NCBI GenBank assembly: GCA_026692885.1
Contig: JAPLNJ010000830.1
Span: 1 to 19,953 of the forward strand
Direction: 5' to 3'
DNA: 19,953 nucleotides
DNA from: Planctomycetota bacterium
Lineage (GTDB): Bacteria; Planctomycetota; Planctomycetia; Pirellulales; Pirellulaceae
Shown here one piece after another: positions 1 through 7,925 of the stretch (its first letter is position 1; each line of letters opens with the position of its first letter). The notes under the pieces are model-generated. The model was not told the origin of the DNA. It did no database searches and saw only the letters and a program-made list of their open reading frames with translations. Made by a program: the position numbers and the translations under genes.

Positions 1-24
1 TAGCGGCGACAGCCGCGGAGCGAC

Positions 25-244
25 GCCCTGGGTACGGTATCGAAGCAACCTGGTAGCCCTGAAAGGGCGAAACAAGGCGGTTCCTCTCACGCGCATCGTT
101 CGTCAGACGTCACCAAGGCTTGTTTCGCCCCTTCAGGGCTAGTGTTCTCAATCCTCTCATAACCCAGGGCGGCGCTACGCGGCGAACGCCGCTCCGCTCT
201 GCCCTGGGCTGCTATGTGGCTGCCCCTATCGGGGCGAAAACTTG
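25..244. repeat. Three units of a bipartite dispersed repeat (+, -, +)
   Basis: Seen: a unit starting GCCCTGGGT and ending in a small hairpin motif, AGCCCTGAAAGGGCGAAACA followed by AG, occupies 25-76 (52 bp). An inverted unit with the same two ends, also 52 bp, occupies 119-170. A shorter, more diverged plus-strand unit (GCCCTGGGC ... GCCCCTATCGGGGCGAAAAC) occupies 201-244. The centres are diverged while the ends are conserved. Units one and two form a 21-of-22 inverted pairing (55-76 with 119-140). Units two and three pair through CCCAGGGC/GCCCTGGG around the inner hairpin GCGGCG-AA-CGCCGC at 179-192. It resembles REP-like intergenic repeats of planctomycete genomes, recalled from memory. 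Confidence 0.7.
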
Positions 245-259
245 TGTAACGATGAGAGC

Positions 260-412
260 CTGCCCGGGGGATGTTTACGTTCGTCGCTACACACACGCCT
301 TACTCCTTCCTCCCCCGTTTCGCCAGCGGCGGCTTCGCCGCCGCTGGCGAAACGGGGGAGGAAGGTTGTGGGGTGGATCGCCTCGTGTAGCTGCGAACGT
401 GAACCTCCACGG
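260..412. repeat. Large palindrome with a 29-bp perfect stem
   Basis: Seen: 305-333 and 337-365 are perfectly complementary over 29 bp with a TTC loop, the apex reading GGCGGC-TTC-GCCGCC. Outside this core an imperfect outer arm continues: about 271-291 (TTTACGTTCGTCGCTACACA) pairs with about 383-405 (CGTGTAGCTGCGAACGTGAA) with a few mismatches. No protein-coding signal is convincing here; the short open frames are by-products of the palindrome. It may extrude as a cruciform or be a mobile repeat. Confidence 0.75.
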
Positions 413-425
413 GGCAAGCCCGTGG
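407..425. repeat. Short hairpin CCACGGG/CCCGTGG
   Basis: Seen: a 7-bp perfect stem, CCACGGG and CCCGTGG, with loop GCAAG. It belongs to the repeat-rich, gene-free stretch 1-489. The remaining bases 426-489 are AT-richer and show no gene or recognisable site. Confidence 0.5.
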
Positions 426-489
426 CATCCAATTCACAGAATCACAAAATCTCATTCTTGACACACCAGCCGCAAAAAGCCGTTTGCTG

Positions 490-620
490 CTAGTGCATCT
501 TCAAGGCTAAAGAGTGGGGTAAGCATCCTGCTTGCCTTTCGATTCATCGCGTCAAACGCAAGCTGGAAGCTTACGCCACCGCATCGGTCACCCCAAGCTT
601 AAGCCTGGACAACGCACTAG
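490..620. mobile_element. 131-bp TIR element, copy 1 (MITE-like)
   Basis: Seen: 490-620 is 131 bp, bounded on both sides by CTAG. The same-length sequence at 19572-19702, in the same orientation, differs at about 8 positions (about 94% identity). The two 31-bp ends are imperfect inverted repeats (24 of 31 in this copy), and the interior is itself palindromic (GTAAGCATCCTGCTTGC against a reversed GTAAGCTTCCAGCTTGC). There is no coding capacity. The last base directly abuts the TAA stop of ileS (621-623). Inference: a non-autonomous, transposase-mobilised element. TA or CTAG may be the target duplication, but since both copies carry CTAG at both ends it may equally belong to the element. On the ileS transcript it could fold as a 3' end structure. 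Confidence 0.75.
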
Positions 621-3600
621 TTAACTCGCGGCAGCCACGCACACGTAAATGACCAGCTGGCTGCCGGCGACGGGGTGTTCGACGCTGTCGGTAGCGGGCA
701 GCGGGACCAACGACAGTTGGACGGCCAAAGTCTCATCGCGAATGAACCCGGCATGCTCCTGAATCGCCGCCCGTAACTCCTCGTCCTCGGTGACTAAGCC
801 CAGCTGGAGACGATCCGTGTACTTGCAGTCCAGTTCCTTGCGGCGTTCCTGGATCAGGCGGACCACGTCGCGCGCCAGCCCCTCGCGTACCAGAGCCGGG
901 GTCAGTTCGGTGGACAGGACCACCACGCATTGGTGGCCTTGAGCCGCGGCCCAGCCTGCTTTGGCCTGCAGTCGCACCTGCAGATCTTCGTGGTCCAGTT
1001 CCACGGTCTGATCCTGGACCTGGATTGTCACCTTTCCCGCGGTTTTGATCTGCGACAGCAGGTGGGCGCCGTCCGCCTGCAGCAAAGCTTGCTTCACGCG
1101 GGGCAACAGGGCTCCCAGACGCGGCCCGAGACGCTTGAAGTTGGGCTGGACTTGGTACGAGATATACCGGTCGGCCTCGCGCGTGTACTCGACCTGCTTG
1201 ACATTCAGCTCGTCTCGCAGCAGGGCCTCGTGAGTTTCCAGCCAGGCCTGGTGACGGTCGTCGGCCAGAATCACTTCGACCTTGGCCAGCGGCTGGCGTA
1301 CCTTCAGCTTGGAGTCCATGCGCGCGGCACGTCCCAGCGACGCAATCTCCCGCAATAACCGCATTTGCTCGGACAACGTATCGTCCACAACCGCCGCAGC
1401 GCAGGTCGGATAGTCGCACAGGTGCACGCTCTCCGGCGCGCGATCGCCGAACACGCCCGTCAGATTTCGCCAGATCGTCTCGGCCAGGAACGGCGTGAAT
1501 GGGGCGATCAGCTTGGCCATCGTGAGCAAACACTCATACAGCGTGGCGTAGGCGTCCAGTTTGTCTGCGGACTGGCCATCGGCGCTCCAGAACCGATCGC
1601 GACTGCGGCGCACGTACCAATTGCTGAGCGCGTCGACAAACTCGCTCAGCCGCGAACAGGCCCCGAAGTTGTCGTAGGCATCCATCCGTTGCGTGACTTC
1701 CGCCACCGTGCGGTTCAGTTCGCTCAACACCCAGCGGTCCAGTTCACCGCGTTGCTGCACCGGCCGGAAACTGGCCGTCCCGGCCAAGTCCGCGGCGTTC
1801 AGCTGTCCGATCGATCCACCGGCCCGCTGAGCCGGATCAAAACCATCGATGTTGGCGTAGATGACGAAGAAGCTGTACACATTCCACAGCCGCAACAGAA
1901 ACTCCGGGATGCTTTCCTTAATGGCCTTTTCGCTGTAGATGATCGAGTTCCACGGGGCCTGGTTGGCGAAGAAATACCAGCGCAACGCATCGGCGCCGTG
2001 GACGTCGAAGATCTCCTGCGGACTGCGGTAGTTCCGCAATTGCTTGGACATCTTGCCGATGCGATGCACGATCTTCTCGCCGCAGGCGTCGTGCGCCTCG
2101 ACCTCGGTCAGAAACCGCTGCTTGCCGTCGGGACTCTCCCACCATTCGGCGAGCATCAGGCCCAGGACGATGCAATTCTGGAATGGATGCGGGAACGGGT
2201 GTGGCCGGGCGGACTCGTCACGGGCTTCGTCGTCGCCGGCTTCGTCGTCGCCGAACAGCATGGTACTGATCGCCAGCAGACTGTAGAACCAGCCGCGGGT
2301 CTGATCGATAGCCTCGCTGATGAAGTCCGCGGGGAACTGCTCCTCGAAGCGTTCTCGGTTCTGGTGCGGATAGCCCCACTGGGCGAACGGCATCGCGCCG
2401 GAGTCGTACCAGCAGTCGATCACTTCGGACACGCGTTGCATCCGCGCTCCGGCGGCGAAGGGCGAAGCGTAGGTGATCGCGTCGATGTAGGGCTTATGCA
2501 CCCGCAGGTCATCCGGCAGATCCGGCTTGGCGAGCTTGGCCTGTTCCCAGACTTCGAGGCCGGTAATCCCCGGTTTGGCCAGCAATTCGGCGTAGCTGGC
2601 GACCGACTCCATCCGGCCGGTTTCCTGGCAGACCCAGATCGGCAGCGGCGTGCCCCAATAACGCTCGCGGGACAACGCCCAATCCACATTCGTTTCCAGG
2701 AAATTGCCGAAGCGGCCGTCACGGATGTGGTCCGGCAACCAGTTGATTCTGCTGTTGTTGGCCAGCATCCGGTCCTTGAATTGCGTCGTGCGGATGAACC
2801 AGCTCTGGCGGGGGTATTGGATCAAGGGGTCCTCGTCCGCCCGCCAGCAGAACGGATAGTCGTGCAGGTATTGTTCCTGGTGATAGAGCAAGTTTCGCGT
2901 CCGCAGTTCGCGACAGATATCTTTGTCGGCGTCTTTGACCCAGCGACCTTGGTAGCCGGGAGTTTCCGCGGTGAACTTCCCGTCCGGGCCGACCGAGCAG
3001 ATCAAGGGCGGCCCTTCGCCAGGGACGAAGCGTGCCTGTTCGGCCAGGAGCAGATCGTAATCCACCTCGCCGAAAGCCGGGGCTTGATGGACCACGCCGG
3101 AACCTGTGTCGAGCGTGACGAAGTTGGCCGCCACGACGCGCCACGCAATCGCTTGGCGGCCGCCTTGTCGCAAGCTGCCGGTGGTGTCGCCCCACGTGCG
3201 ACTGTAGTAATCGAAGGGCGGCGTGTATTGTCGGCCCACCAGGGCCGCACCTTTGCAGGTGGCTTCGACCCGTAGTTTCCGTTTGACCTTGGCCGCGATC
3301 GCATCGACTAGGGCGACCGCGATGATCAGCCGCTCGCCGGACTCCTCGTCCGTCACTTCCGCGTAGTCCAGGTCCGGGTGCACCGCCGCGAACTGGTTGC
3401 TGGGCAGCGTCCAAGGCGTGGTGGTCCAGACCAGCAGCGAGGTGTGCTGCGCATCGCGCAGCGGAAACCGCACGAATACGCTAGGATCCGCCACTTCGCG
3501 GTAGCCCTGGCCCACCTCACCGCTGCTGAGCGCCGTGCCGCCCTGCGCCCACCACCACACGATCTTGTGGCCGCGGTACAACAGGCCGCGGTCGAACAGA

Positions 3601-4094
3601 CTCTTGAGTGACCACCAGACGCTTTCCACGTAGCTCTGGTGATAGGTCACGTAGGCCTCGTCCAGGTGGATCCAGAAGCCCAATCGCTCGGTCAGCCGCT
3701 CCCACTCCTGCATGTACCGCCAGACGCTCTCCTGGCAGCGGTGGATGAACGGCTCGATGCCGTAGGCTTCGATCTCTGCCTTCGAGTGGATCCCCAGTTC
3801 TTTGCAGACTTCCACCTCGACGGGCAAACCGTGGGTATCCCAGCCGCCTTTGCGTTCACACCGATAGCCGCGCATCGTGCGGTATCGGGGAAACAGATCC
3901 TTGATCGCGCGGGTCAGGCAATGGCCGGGGTGCGGCATTCCGTTCGCGGTGGGCGGCCCCTCGTAGAATACGAACCGCTCGGCGGTGGCGCGTCGTTCCA
4001 AGGACTGCTCGTAAATCCGCCGGTCTTTCCAGAAGGCCAGGATTTCAGCTTCGAGTTGGGGAAAATTCGCATTGCTTGGAACTGGGTCAAACAT
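621..4094 (-). CDS. ileS: Isoleucyl-tRNA synthetase, type-2-like
   Basis: Charges tRNA-Ile with isoleucine in the cytoplasm. Complete at 1157 residues, longer than type 1 enzymes (about 930). Seen: class I signature HPGH at 55-58; [11 protein letters not shown] at 83-93, as in the type 2/eukaryote-like branch; editing-domain sequence [10 protein letters not shown] at 224-233; WYDSGAMPF at 562-570; and signature loop [10 protein letters not shown] at 680-689, with Gln in the last KMSKS position. A C-terminal anticodon-binding and extension region follows. Odd points: [11 protein letters not shown] (180-190) and CWRAD (416-420) stand where relatives such as the Thermus enzyme have CPxC-type zinc ligands, so a zinc site seems lost. 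An acidic insert containing GDDEA twice (615-624) precedes the KMSKQ loop. The ATG at 4094 overlaps the upstream gene's TGA (TGATG), implying translational coupling. The stop touches a 131-bp mobile repeat. Function is very sure; the subtype is from motif memory. Confidence 0.97.
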   Translation of the reverse strand: MFDPVPSNANFPQLEAEILAFWKDRRIYEQSLERRATAERFVFYEGPPTANGMPHPGHCLTRAIKDLFPRYRTMRGYRCERKGGWDTHGLPVEVEVCKELGIHSKAEIEAYGIEPFIHRCQESVWRYMQEWERLTERLGFWIHLDEAYVTYHQSYVESVWWSLKSLFDRGLLYRGHKIVWWWAQGGTALSSGEVGQGYREVADPSVFVRFPLRDAQHTSLLVWTTTPWTLPSNQFAAVHPDLDYAEVTDEESGERLIIAVALVDAIAAKVKRKLRVEATCKGAALVGRQYTPPFDYYSRTWGDTTGSLRQGGRQAIAWRVVAANFVTLDTGSGVVHQAPAFGEVDYDLLLAEQARFVPGEGPPLICSVGPDGKFTAETPGYQGRWVKDADKDICRELRTRNLLYHQEQYLHDYPFCWRADEDPLIQYPRQSWFIRTTQFKDRMLANNSRINWLPDHIRDGRFGNFLETNVDWALSRERYWGTPLPIWVCQETGRMESVASYAELLAKPGITGLEVWEQAKLAKPDLPDDLRVHKPYIDAITYASPFAAGARMQRVSEVIDCWYDSGAMPFAQWGYPHQNRERFEEQFPADFISEAIDQTRGWFYSLLAISTMLFGDDEAGDDEARDESARPHPFPHPFQNCIVLGLMLAEWWESPDGKQRFLTEVEAHDACGEKIVHRIGKMSKQLRNYRSPQEIFDVHGADALRWYFFANQAPWNSIIYSEKAIKESIPEFLLRLWNVYSFFVIYANIDGFDPAQRAGGSIGQLNAADLAGTASFRPVQQRGELDRWVLSELNRTVAEVTQRMDAYDNFGACSRLSEFVDALSNWYVRRSRDRFWSADGQSADKLDAYATLYECLLTMAKLIAPFTPFLAETIWRNLTGVFGDRAPESVHLCDYPTCAAAVVDDTLSEQMRLLREIASLGRAARMDSKLKVRQPLAKVEVILADDRHQAWLETHEALLRDELNVKQVEYTREADRYISYQVQPNFKRLGPRLGALLPRVKQALLQADGAHLLSQIKTAGKVTIQVQDQTVELDHEDLQVRLQAKAGWAAAQGHQCVVVLSTELTPALVREGLARDVVRLIQERRKELDCKYTDRLQLGLVTEDEELRAAIQEHAGFIRDETLAVQLSLVPLPATDSVEHPVAGSQLVIYVCVAAAS

Positions 4095-4498
4095 CAGGCA
4101 TCGTCCTCGACGTCCTCGTCTGTTTCCTCGTCCGCCGCCGCCTTGGCCTTTCCTTGGGCCTTGTCGTCCTCGTTCTCGTCCGCGACGAACGGCAAGATCT
4201 CTTCCTCTTCCTCTTCTTCTTCGTCTTCGAAGTCGGCGACGAACTCCACGTTGGTGATTTCTTCTTCGGCTAGCACTTCTTCGCCTAGATCCTCGTCGGT
4301 TGCGAGGCCGTATTCGTCTTCGAGTTGTTCTTCGAAATCGTCATCGAATTCATCGTCAAAGTCCTCGAAGTCATCGTTCGCAAACTCGTCGTGGGCGAGT
4401 AGATCCGCTTCCAACGGTGGGATTTCGTCCAGCTCGTCGTCGGCATCCAGTTCGCGATCCTCATCGTCGTCGTTGGAGAACCCTGGTTTAGCGCTCAT
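4094..4498 (-). CDS. Highly acidic small protein coupled to ileS
   Basis: Not a family I can name. Seen: 134 residues, about 48% Asp/Glu, with a run of eight Glu near residues 93-100 and repeated aromatic-acidic clusters such as [21 protein letters not shown] few Lys occur only near the C-terminus (KAQGKAK). There is no signal peptide or membrane segment, so it is presumably a cytoplasmic, largely disordered protein. The ATG at 4498 is chosen over the GTG at 4501 because AGGAAG sits five bases upstream of it. Its TGA overlaps the ileS ATG by one base, so the two are probably translated from one message. Inferred possibilities: an acidic chaperone or nucleic-acid-mimic-like protein, or a spacer gene. 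The antisense Ser-rich reading frame is a shadow of the Asp/Glu codons. Confidence 0.8.
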   Translation of the reverse strand: MSAKPGFSNDDDEDRELDADDELDEIPPLEADLLAHDEFANDDFEDFDDEFDDDFEEQLEDEYGLATDEDLGEEVLAEEEITNVEFVADFEDEEEEEEEEILPFVADENEDDKAQGKAKAAADEETDEDVEDDA

Positions 4499-4515
4499 CA
4501 CGACTTCCTACGGCT

Positions 4516-4627
4516 AGGGAGATTGGGGCAAAACGAGACTAACTAGCTGACACAGACGGCCTCGGAGGGCCGTCCTACACGTATCACAGGGAGATTGGGG
4601 CAAAACGAAACTAACTAGCTGACACAG
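4516..4627. repeat. 40-bp direct repeat flanking a short hairpin element
   Basis: Seen: 4516-4555 and 4588-4627 are the same 40 bp with one mismatch (both start AGGGAGATTGGGGCAAAACG). They are separated by 32 bp containing ACGGCC-TCGGAG-GGCCGT and then CCTACACGTA. The upstream copy, in transcription direction, carries the -10 of the candidate ileS-operon promoter, so part of promoter and leader has been duplicated. The hairpin core looks like a dispersed planctomycete repeat, from memory. Mechanism unknown: tandem duplication or repeat insertion. Confidence 0.75.
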
Positions 4628-4640
4628 CGGGTTTTGTCAA
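4612..4640 (-). promoter_or_regulatory. Candidate promoter for acidic gene-ileS
   Basis: Seen on the minus strand: TTGACA (4635-4640), a 17-base spacer, then TAGTTA (4612-4617). The predicted start is near 4605, giving a leader of about 107 bases to the ATG at 4498. The -35 lies outside the 40-bp duplication. The second copy of the -10 (nearer the gene) has no matching -35. A sigma-70-type reading is inference only. Confidence 0.5.
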
Positions 4641-4649
4641 CACCGCAGG

Positions 4650-4690
4650 TCAGGTGTGGGGCTCGGGTGTGGGGCTCGGATCAGGTGTGG
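4650..4690. repeat. 13-bp tandem repeat after argJ
   Basis: Seen: GGTGTGGGGCTCG occurs twice in tandem (4653-4665, 4666-4678), bracketed by TCAGGTGTGG at 4650-4659 and 4681-4690. The latter copy encodes the last residues and stop of argJ. It looks like a small slippage expansion of the gene's 3' end. Confidence 0.6.
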
Positions 4691-5874
4691 TAGTCGGCGT
4701 TGAAGCGTACGTAGTCCACTGTCAGATCGCTGGTCCAGAAGCGAATCACGGCATCGCCCTGGGCCAATTGCAGCACAAGCTGTGTTTCGTGTTGGTCGCG
4801 GATTGAACGCGAAACGGTCGCCGCATCGAATTTGACCGGCGCACCGCGGTCGAAAAGCAGCGTGCCGTTCACCGTCAGGCTGAGACGTTGCGGATCAAAC
4901 GGAACGCCCGCGTAGCCCGCGGCCGAGACAATGCGGCCCCAATTCGGATCTCCGCCGGCGATGGCCGTCTTGACCAACGCGCTATCGGCTACGGTCTGAG
5001 CAATCCGCCGGGCGTCGTCCCGTGTCGCACACCCCCGGACGTCGATCGTGATTAGATGCGTCGCGCCTTCGCCATCCGCGGGGATCTGCCGTGCCAGTTC
5101 GATGCACAGCTCCCGGAGCGATTGGGTGAAATGGTCCAACTCGAGACCCGCCAGTGGCTGTGGGCACGCCGCTCCGCTGGCCAGCAGCAGCACCGTGTCG
5201 TTCGTGCTGGTATGACCTTCCACGCTGATGCAGTTGAAGCTGTCGGCAACTGCCGCCGTGAGCGAAGCTTGGGCCGTTTCCGGCGTCAGGGCGGCATCCG
5301 TCATCACGACGGCCAACAAGGTGGCCATGTTCGGCCCGATCATGCCGGCCCCTTTGGCCATCCCGACGATGGTCGCTGTCCGCCCCGCGACCTGGAGCGT
5401 GCGACTGGCGACTTTGTGCGACTTGTCGGTCGTCGTAATCCCCCGCGCGGCGCACAGAAATGCCGCCGAATCGCTCGCCAGCTTCGCCGCGGCCGCTTGG
5501 ATACCCGCGGCAATCTTATCCAGCGGCAGGAAATGCCCGATGATTCCGGTGGACATGACCAGGGCCTGTTCCGGTTCGGCGCCGCAGGCCACGGCGGCCA
5601 GACGCGCCATCTCCAACGCATCTCGCTCGCCGCGTTCACCCGTGCAGGCATTCGCGTTGCCCGAGTTGGTGACGACCACGCGGATGCTGCTCGACGGTGT
5701 CCGGCGGCGGTCGACGGCCACCGGCGCGGCGTAAACCAGGTTTTGTGTGTAGACCCCGGCTGCTACCGCCGGTGACGTGGCGACGACCAGACTGAGGTCT
5801 TCGCGAGTGGGATCCTGCTTGATCCCGCAATGGACGCCCGCGAAGCGGAAGCCGAGAGGAATTGCGACTGACAT
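4681..5874 (-). CDS. argJ: Glutamate N-acetyltransferase (ornithine acetyltransferase)
   Basis: Transfers acetyl from N-acetylornithine to glutamate, recycling the acetyl group in arginine synthesis; bifunctional forms also use acetyl-CoA. Cytoplasmic. Complete at 397 residues, the usual length. Seen: NSGNANACTG (70-79), oxyanion-hole region MSTGIIG (107-113), and the self-cleavage site KGAGMIGPNMATLLAVV, where the Ala184-Thr185 bond would be cut and Thr185 becomes the nucleophile and N-terminus of the beta chain. GDPNWGRI and the terminal YVRFNADYHT are family hallmarks. The His usual in KGxGMIHPNMAT is Gly here. It lies 57 bases downstream of argC on the same strand, so argCJ is probably one operon; argB and argD are not in the window. 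Whether it is mono- or bifunctional cannot be read from sequence alone. Confidence 0.97.
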   Translation of the reverse strand: MSVAIPLGFRFAGVHCGIKQDPTREDLSLVVATSPAVAAGVYTQNLVYAAPVAVDRRRTPSSSIRVVVTNSGNANACTGERGERDALEMARLAAVACGAEPEQALVMSTGIIGHFLPLDKIAAGIQAAAAKLASDSAAFLCAARGITTTDKSHKVASRTLQVAGRTATIVGMAKGAGMIGPNMATLLAVVMTDAALTPETAQASLTAAVADSFNCISVEGHTSTNDTVLLLASGAACPQPLAGLELDHFTQSLRELCIELARQIPADGEGATHLITIDVRGCATRDDARRIAQTVADSALVKTAIAGGDPNWGRIVSAAGYAGVPFDPQRLSLTVNGTLLFDRGAPVKFDAATVSRSIRDQHETQLVLQLAQGDAVIRFWTSDLTVDYVRFNADYHT

Positions 5875-5931
5875 GGATGGACGAGCTCCTGGTTCGTGAC
5901 GGTGGAAACGGTGCGGCTAATCACAGACGAC

Positions 5932-6942
5932 TCACAGCAGGGCAGTGGTTTCCGGAAAGCCGTACATCAGATTGAAATTCTGTACGGCCGCCCCGGAAGC
6001 ACCCTTGATCAGATTGTCGAGGCAGCTGACCAAGATCACCCGTCCACGCACCAGGCGGACCGTGACGTCGCAGAAATTGCTGTGGGCGACATCTTTCGTG
6101 GCAGGCAGGTGCGAGACCACGCGAACGAACGGCTTACCAGCGTAGAACTCGTGCAGGGCCCTCAGCAGATCCTCCTCGTGCAGTGGGCCGACTGGCACGG
6201 CGTACGCCGTCGTCAGAATGCCGCGATCCATGGGCACCAAGTGCGGTGTGAAAACAACCTCAATGGGCCGGCTGGCGGCCATGCTGAGAATCTGGTCGAT
6301 TTCCGGCGTGTGCCGGTGTCGACCGATGTTGTACGCGGAGAAACTCTCGTTGCATTCGGGGAAATGGGTGTTTAGCTTCGGCGTCCGGCCGGCCCCGCTG
6401 ACCCCGCTCTTGGAATCGACAATGATGTCGTGCGGTTGGATTAGACGCTGCTGGAGCAAAGGCGCCAGCGCCAGAATTGCGGACGTTGGGTAACAGCCGG
6501 GATTGGCCACCAAGGGGGCACTGCGGATCCGGTCGGCAAACAATTCCGGCAGGCCGTAGGGCACTTTGCCCAGCTGCTCCGGGTCCACATGTTGATGCTC
6601 GTACCACTTGGCATACACGGCCGGATCGTGCAAGCGATAATCGGCGCTGAAATCAATCACGCGGCAACCGGCGGCCACCAGCGGCTTGATCGCATCTGCC
6701 GAGGCGGCGTGCGGTAGGCAGCTGAATACGCACTCGCACCGCGCCGTCAAGTCCTGTGGGCCGAGATCTTCAAGGGTCAGATCCAACCGGCCGGTCAGAG
6801 ACGGGTGCACCGTAGCCACCGCAGGTTGGCCCTGCTGGCGGCTGGTGAGAGCCGTGATTTGGACTGCGGGATGGCGGAGCAGCAGCTTGATCAATTCCAG
6901 GGCAGTGTAACCGGTTGCTCCCAGGATGCCGACGCGAATCAT
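5932..6942 (-). CDS. argC: N-acetyl-gamma-glutamyl-phosphate reductase
   Basis: NADPH-dependent reduction of N-acetylglutamyl phosphate to the semialdehyde, the third step of arginine synthesis; cytoplasmic. 336 residues from the ATG at 6942; a TTG two codons upstream (6948) is possible but not needed. Neither start has a strong ribosome-binding site. Seen (numbered from the TTG; subtract two for the ATG form): nucleotide-binding GILGATGYT near the N-terminus, IDFSADYRL, and catalytic-cysteine motif ANPGCYPTSA with Cys152. A conserved histidine in the NIGRHRHTPEI stretch is also present, with PHLVPMDRGI towards the C-terminus. It is the first gene of the argCJ unit, with its own candidate promoter just upstream. 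Length and motifs are normal for the family. Confidence 0.97.
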   Translation of the reverse strand: MIRVGILGATGYTALELIKLLLRHPAVQITALTSRQQGQPAVATVHPSLTGRLDLTLEDLGPQDLTARCECVFSCLPHAASADAIKPLVAAGCRVIDFSADYRLHDPAVYAKWYEHQHVDPEQLGKVPYGLPELFADRIRSAPLVANPGCYPTSAILALAPLLQQRLIQPHDIIVDSKSGVSGAGRTPKLNTHFPECNESFSAYNIGRHRHTPEIDQILSMAASRPIEVVFTPHLVPMDRGILTTAYAVPVGPLHEEDLLRALHEFYAGKPFVRVVSHLPATKDVAHSNFCDVTVRLVRGRVILVSCLDNLIKGASGAAVQNFNLMYGFPETTALL

Positions 6943-6991
6943 AGCCAAGACTCATGGGTTAAGGATGTCGCCAAGTCCACTACGGTCCGAC

Positions 6992-7021
6992 AGTATAGCG
7001 TTGCAGTTGGACAGCCGCCAA
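6992..7021 (-). promoter_or_regulatory. Candidate promoter for argCJ
   Basis: Seen on the minus strand: TTGGCG (7016-7021), 18-base spacer, TATACT (6992-6997). The predicted start is near 6985, a leader of about 43 bases to argC. No ARG-box-like palindrome was recognised nearby. The -10 is good and the -35 moderate. Confidence 0.45.
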
Positions 7022-7049
7022 GCCGCACTGGTTCGCATTTGGGGCTGCG

Positions 7050-7526
7050 TTAGGAGGCGAGCAACGCGGCCATGAATTCGCATGCCTCGCGCGCGATGCC
7101 GGGCGACGAGCTTTCGCGCGGCCCCGCCACATTCAACACGGCGATGACTTGGTCGTCGATCCAACGGCAAACCGGCTGCAGATCCACCGGCTGGTTCAAA
7201 TCCACGACAAAATAGGGTTTGCCGTGCTTCTCGGCCAACCGCCGCGTCAGTTCCGTGCCTCCGTACAACCTCTGGCGATACAGGATCAGCGTGCCGTCCG
7301 AGTCCAGCACGTTCTGTTCGGTGCGGGTCGGGTAATCGGCCGATTTGGTCTGCCGCAGGCGATACCGCCGAGGAATGACGCCATCTTCGGCCAGTCGCCC
7401 ACGGGGGCACCAGCCGCCGTGCTCAAGGCCCAGAGAAATGGCTGCGTCCAAGGCACCACGATCGACGCCCGTCTGGCCGCCGGAAACGATGCGCCGGATG
7501 CGGAAATGGTGTTTCTCGCGCTGCAT
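7050..7526 (-). CDS. Putative molybdenum cofactor carrier (SLOG/YpsA-like)
   Basis: 158 residues from the ATG at 7526; an in-frame upstream start (7562) would add 12 residues unlike the family. Seen: IVSGGQTGVDRGALDAA (13-29), the Rossmann-like glycine loop of the family, followed by HGGWCPRGRLAEDG (36-49), YRLRQTKSADYPTRTEQNV and SDGTLILYRQRLYGGTELT. This pattern matches the family annotated 'putative molybdenum carrier', related to the SLOG nucleotide/ligand-binding superfamily. Real ligand and role are uncertain; binding of molybdenum cofactor or a nucleotide is known only for relatives. No molybdopterin genes lie in the window. It follows the small membrane-protein gene closely (45 bases), so probably shares its transcript. 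Cytoplasmic. Confidence 0.85.
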   Translation of the reverse strand: MQREKHHFRIRRIVSGGQTGVDRGALDAAISLGLEHGGWCPRGRLAEDGVIPRRYRLRQTKSADYPTRTEQNVLDSDGTLILYRQRLYGGTELTRRLAEKHGKPYFVVDLNQPVDLQPVCRWIDDQVIAVLNVAGPRESSSPGIAREACEFMAALLAS

Positions 7527-7571
7527 GCCGTCATGGTAGCAGATCGCCCGGATCGGCGCCACCTCGGACGG

Positions 7572-7925
7572 TCAAGGCCCCTGCAATAAGTTTAGCGAGG
7601 GAGCGGAAAGGTACTCGGCCGGGACCGTCGGCGACGGTGTGGTGAGCGACACGTCCCCCACGTATTCGTGGTAACTGGACGGCGTCCCGGTCTGACGCGG
7701 GGACGAGACCACGCGCCCCTCGTCCTGGAGGACCTCCGGCTTCAAAATCGTCGGCTGGTTCAAGATCCGGTCCGAAAGGCGTTCATCAGCGGCCGGTTCT
7801 GCCCGGTCCGAAAGAGAGGTAGCCGGAAGCGCCCCTGAACCCAAAAACGACTTGGCCAGCAACACCGCGAACACCAAACCCGTAGTTGCCAGCAGCGTTA
7901 AAAGGCGATTACTGCCAGTCGTCAT
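7572..7925 (-). CDS. Small bitopic membrane protein in the ftsL position
   Basis: 117 residues from the ATG at 7925; upstream in-frame starts to 7988 exist, but the ATG at 7925 is preceded by GATGGA at suitable spacing and puts the hydrophobic segment at the N-terminus. Seen: a short polar start, one membrane segment at about residues 8-27 (LLTLLATTGLVFAVLLAKSF), then a Pro/Ser/Thr-rich outer tail with no Cys and no evident coiled coil. Directly downstream of rsmH (84-base gap), the place of ftsL in most mraZ-rsmH clusters. FtsL proteins are likewise short and one-pass, but normally have a periplasmic coiled coil. The FtsL idea is positional inference only; no sequence family was recognised. 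Confidence 0.65.
   Translation of the reverse strand: MTTGSNRLLTLLATTGLVFAVLLAKSFLGSGALPATSLSDRAEPAADERLSDRILNQPTILKPEVLQDEGRVVSSPRQTGTPSSYHEYVGDVSLTTPSPTVPAEYLSAPSLNLLQGP

Noticed and set aside
25..244. Possible CRISPR array
   Set aside because: Units alternate in orientation and have conserved ends with variable centres, not identical repeats with equal spacers; no cas gene is nearby.
120..493. Several short frames in the first 500 bases
   Set aside because: They run through palindromic repeats, occur on both strands, have no ribosome-binding sites and no family-like sequence.
1365..3275. 636-codon plus-strand open frame opposite ileS
   Set aside because: Fully antisense to a certain ileS; composition is that of a shadow frame in high-GC DNA, with no recognisable domain.
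3639..4517. Plus-strand frame with a long serine-rich tail
   Set aside because: The serine runs are the antisense reading of Asp/Glu codons of the acidic gene; the first half is antisense to ileS.
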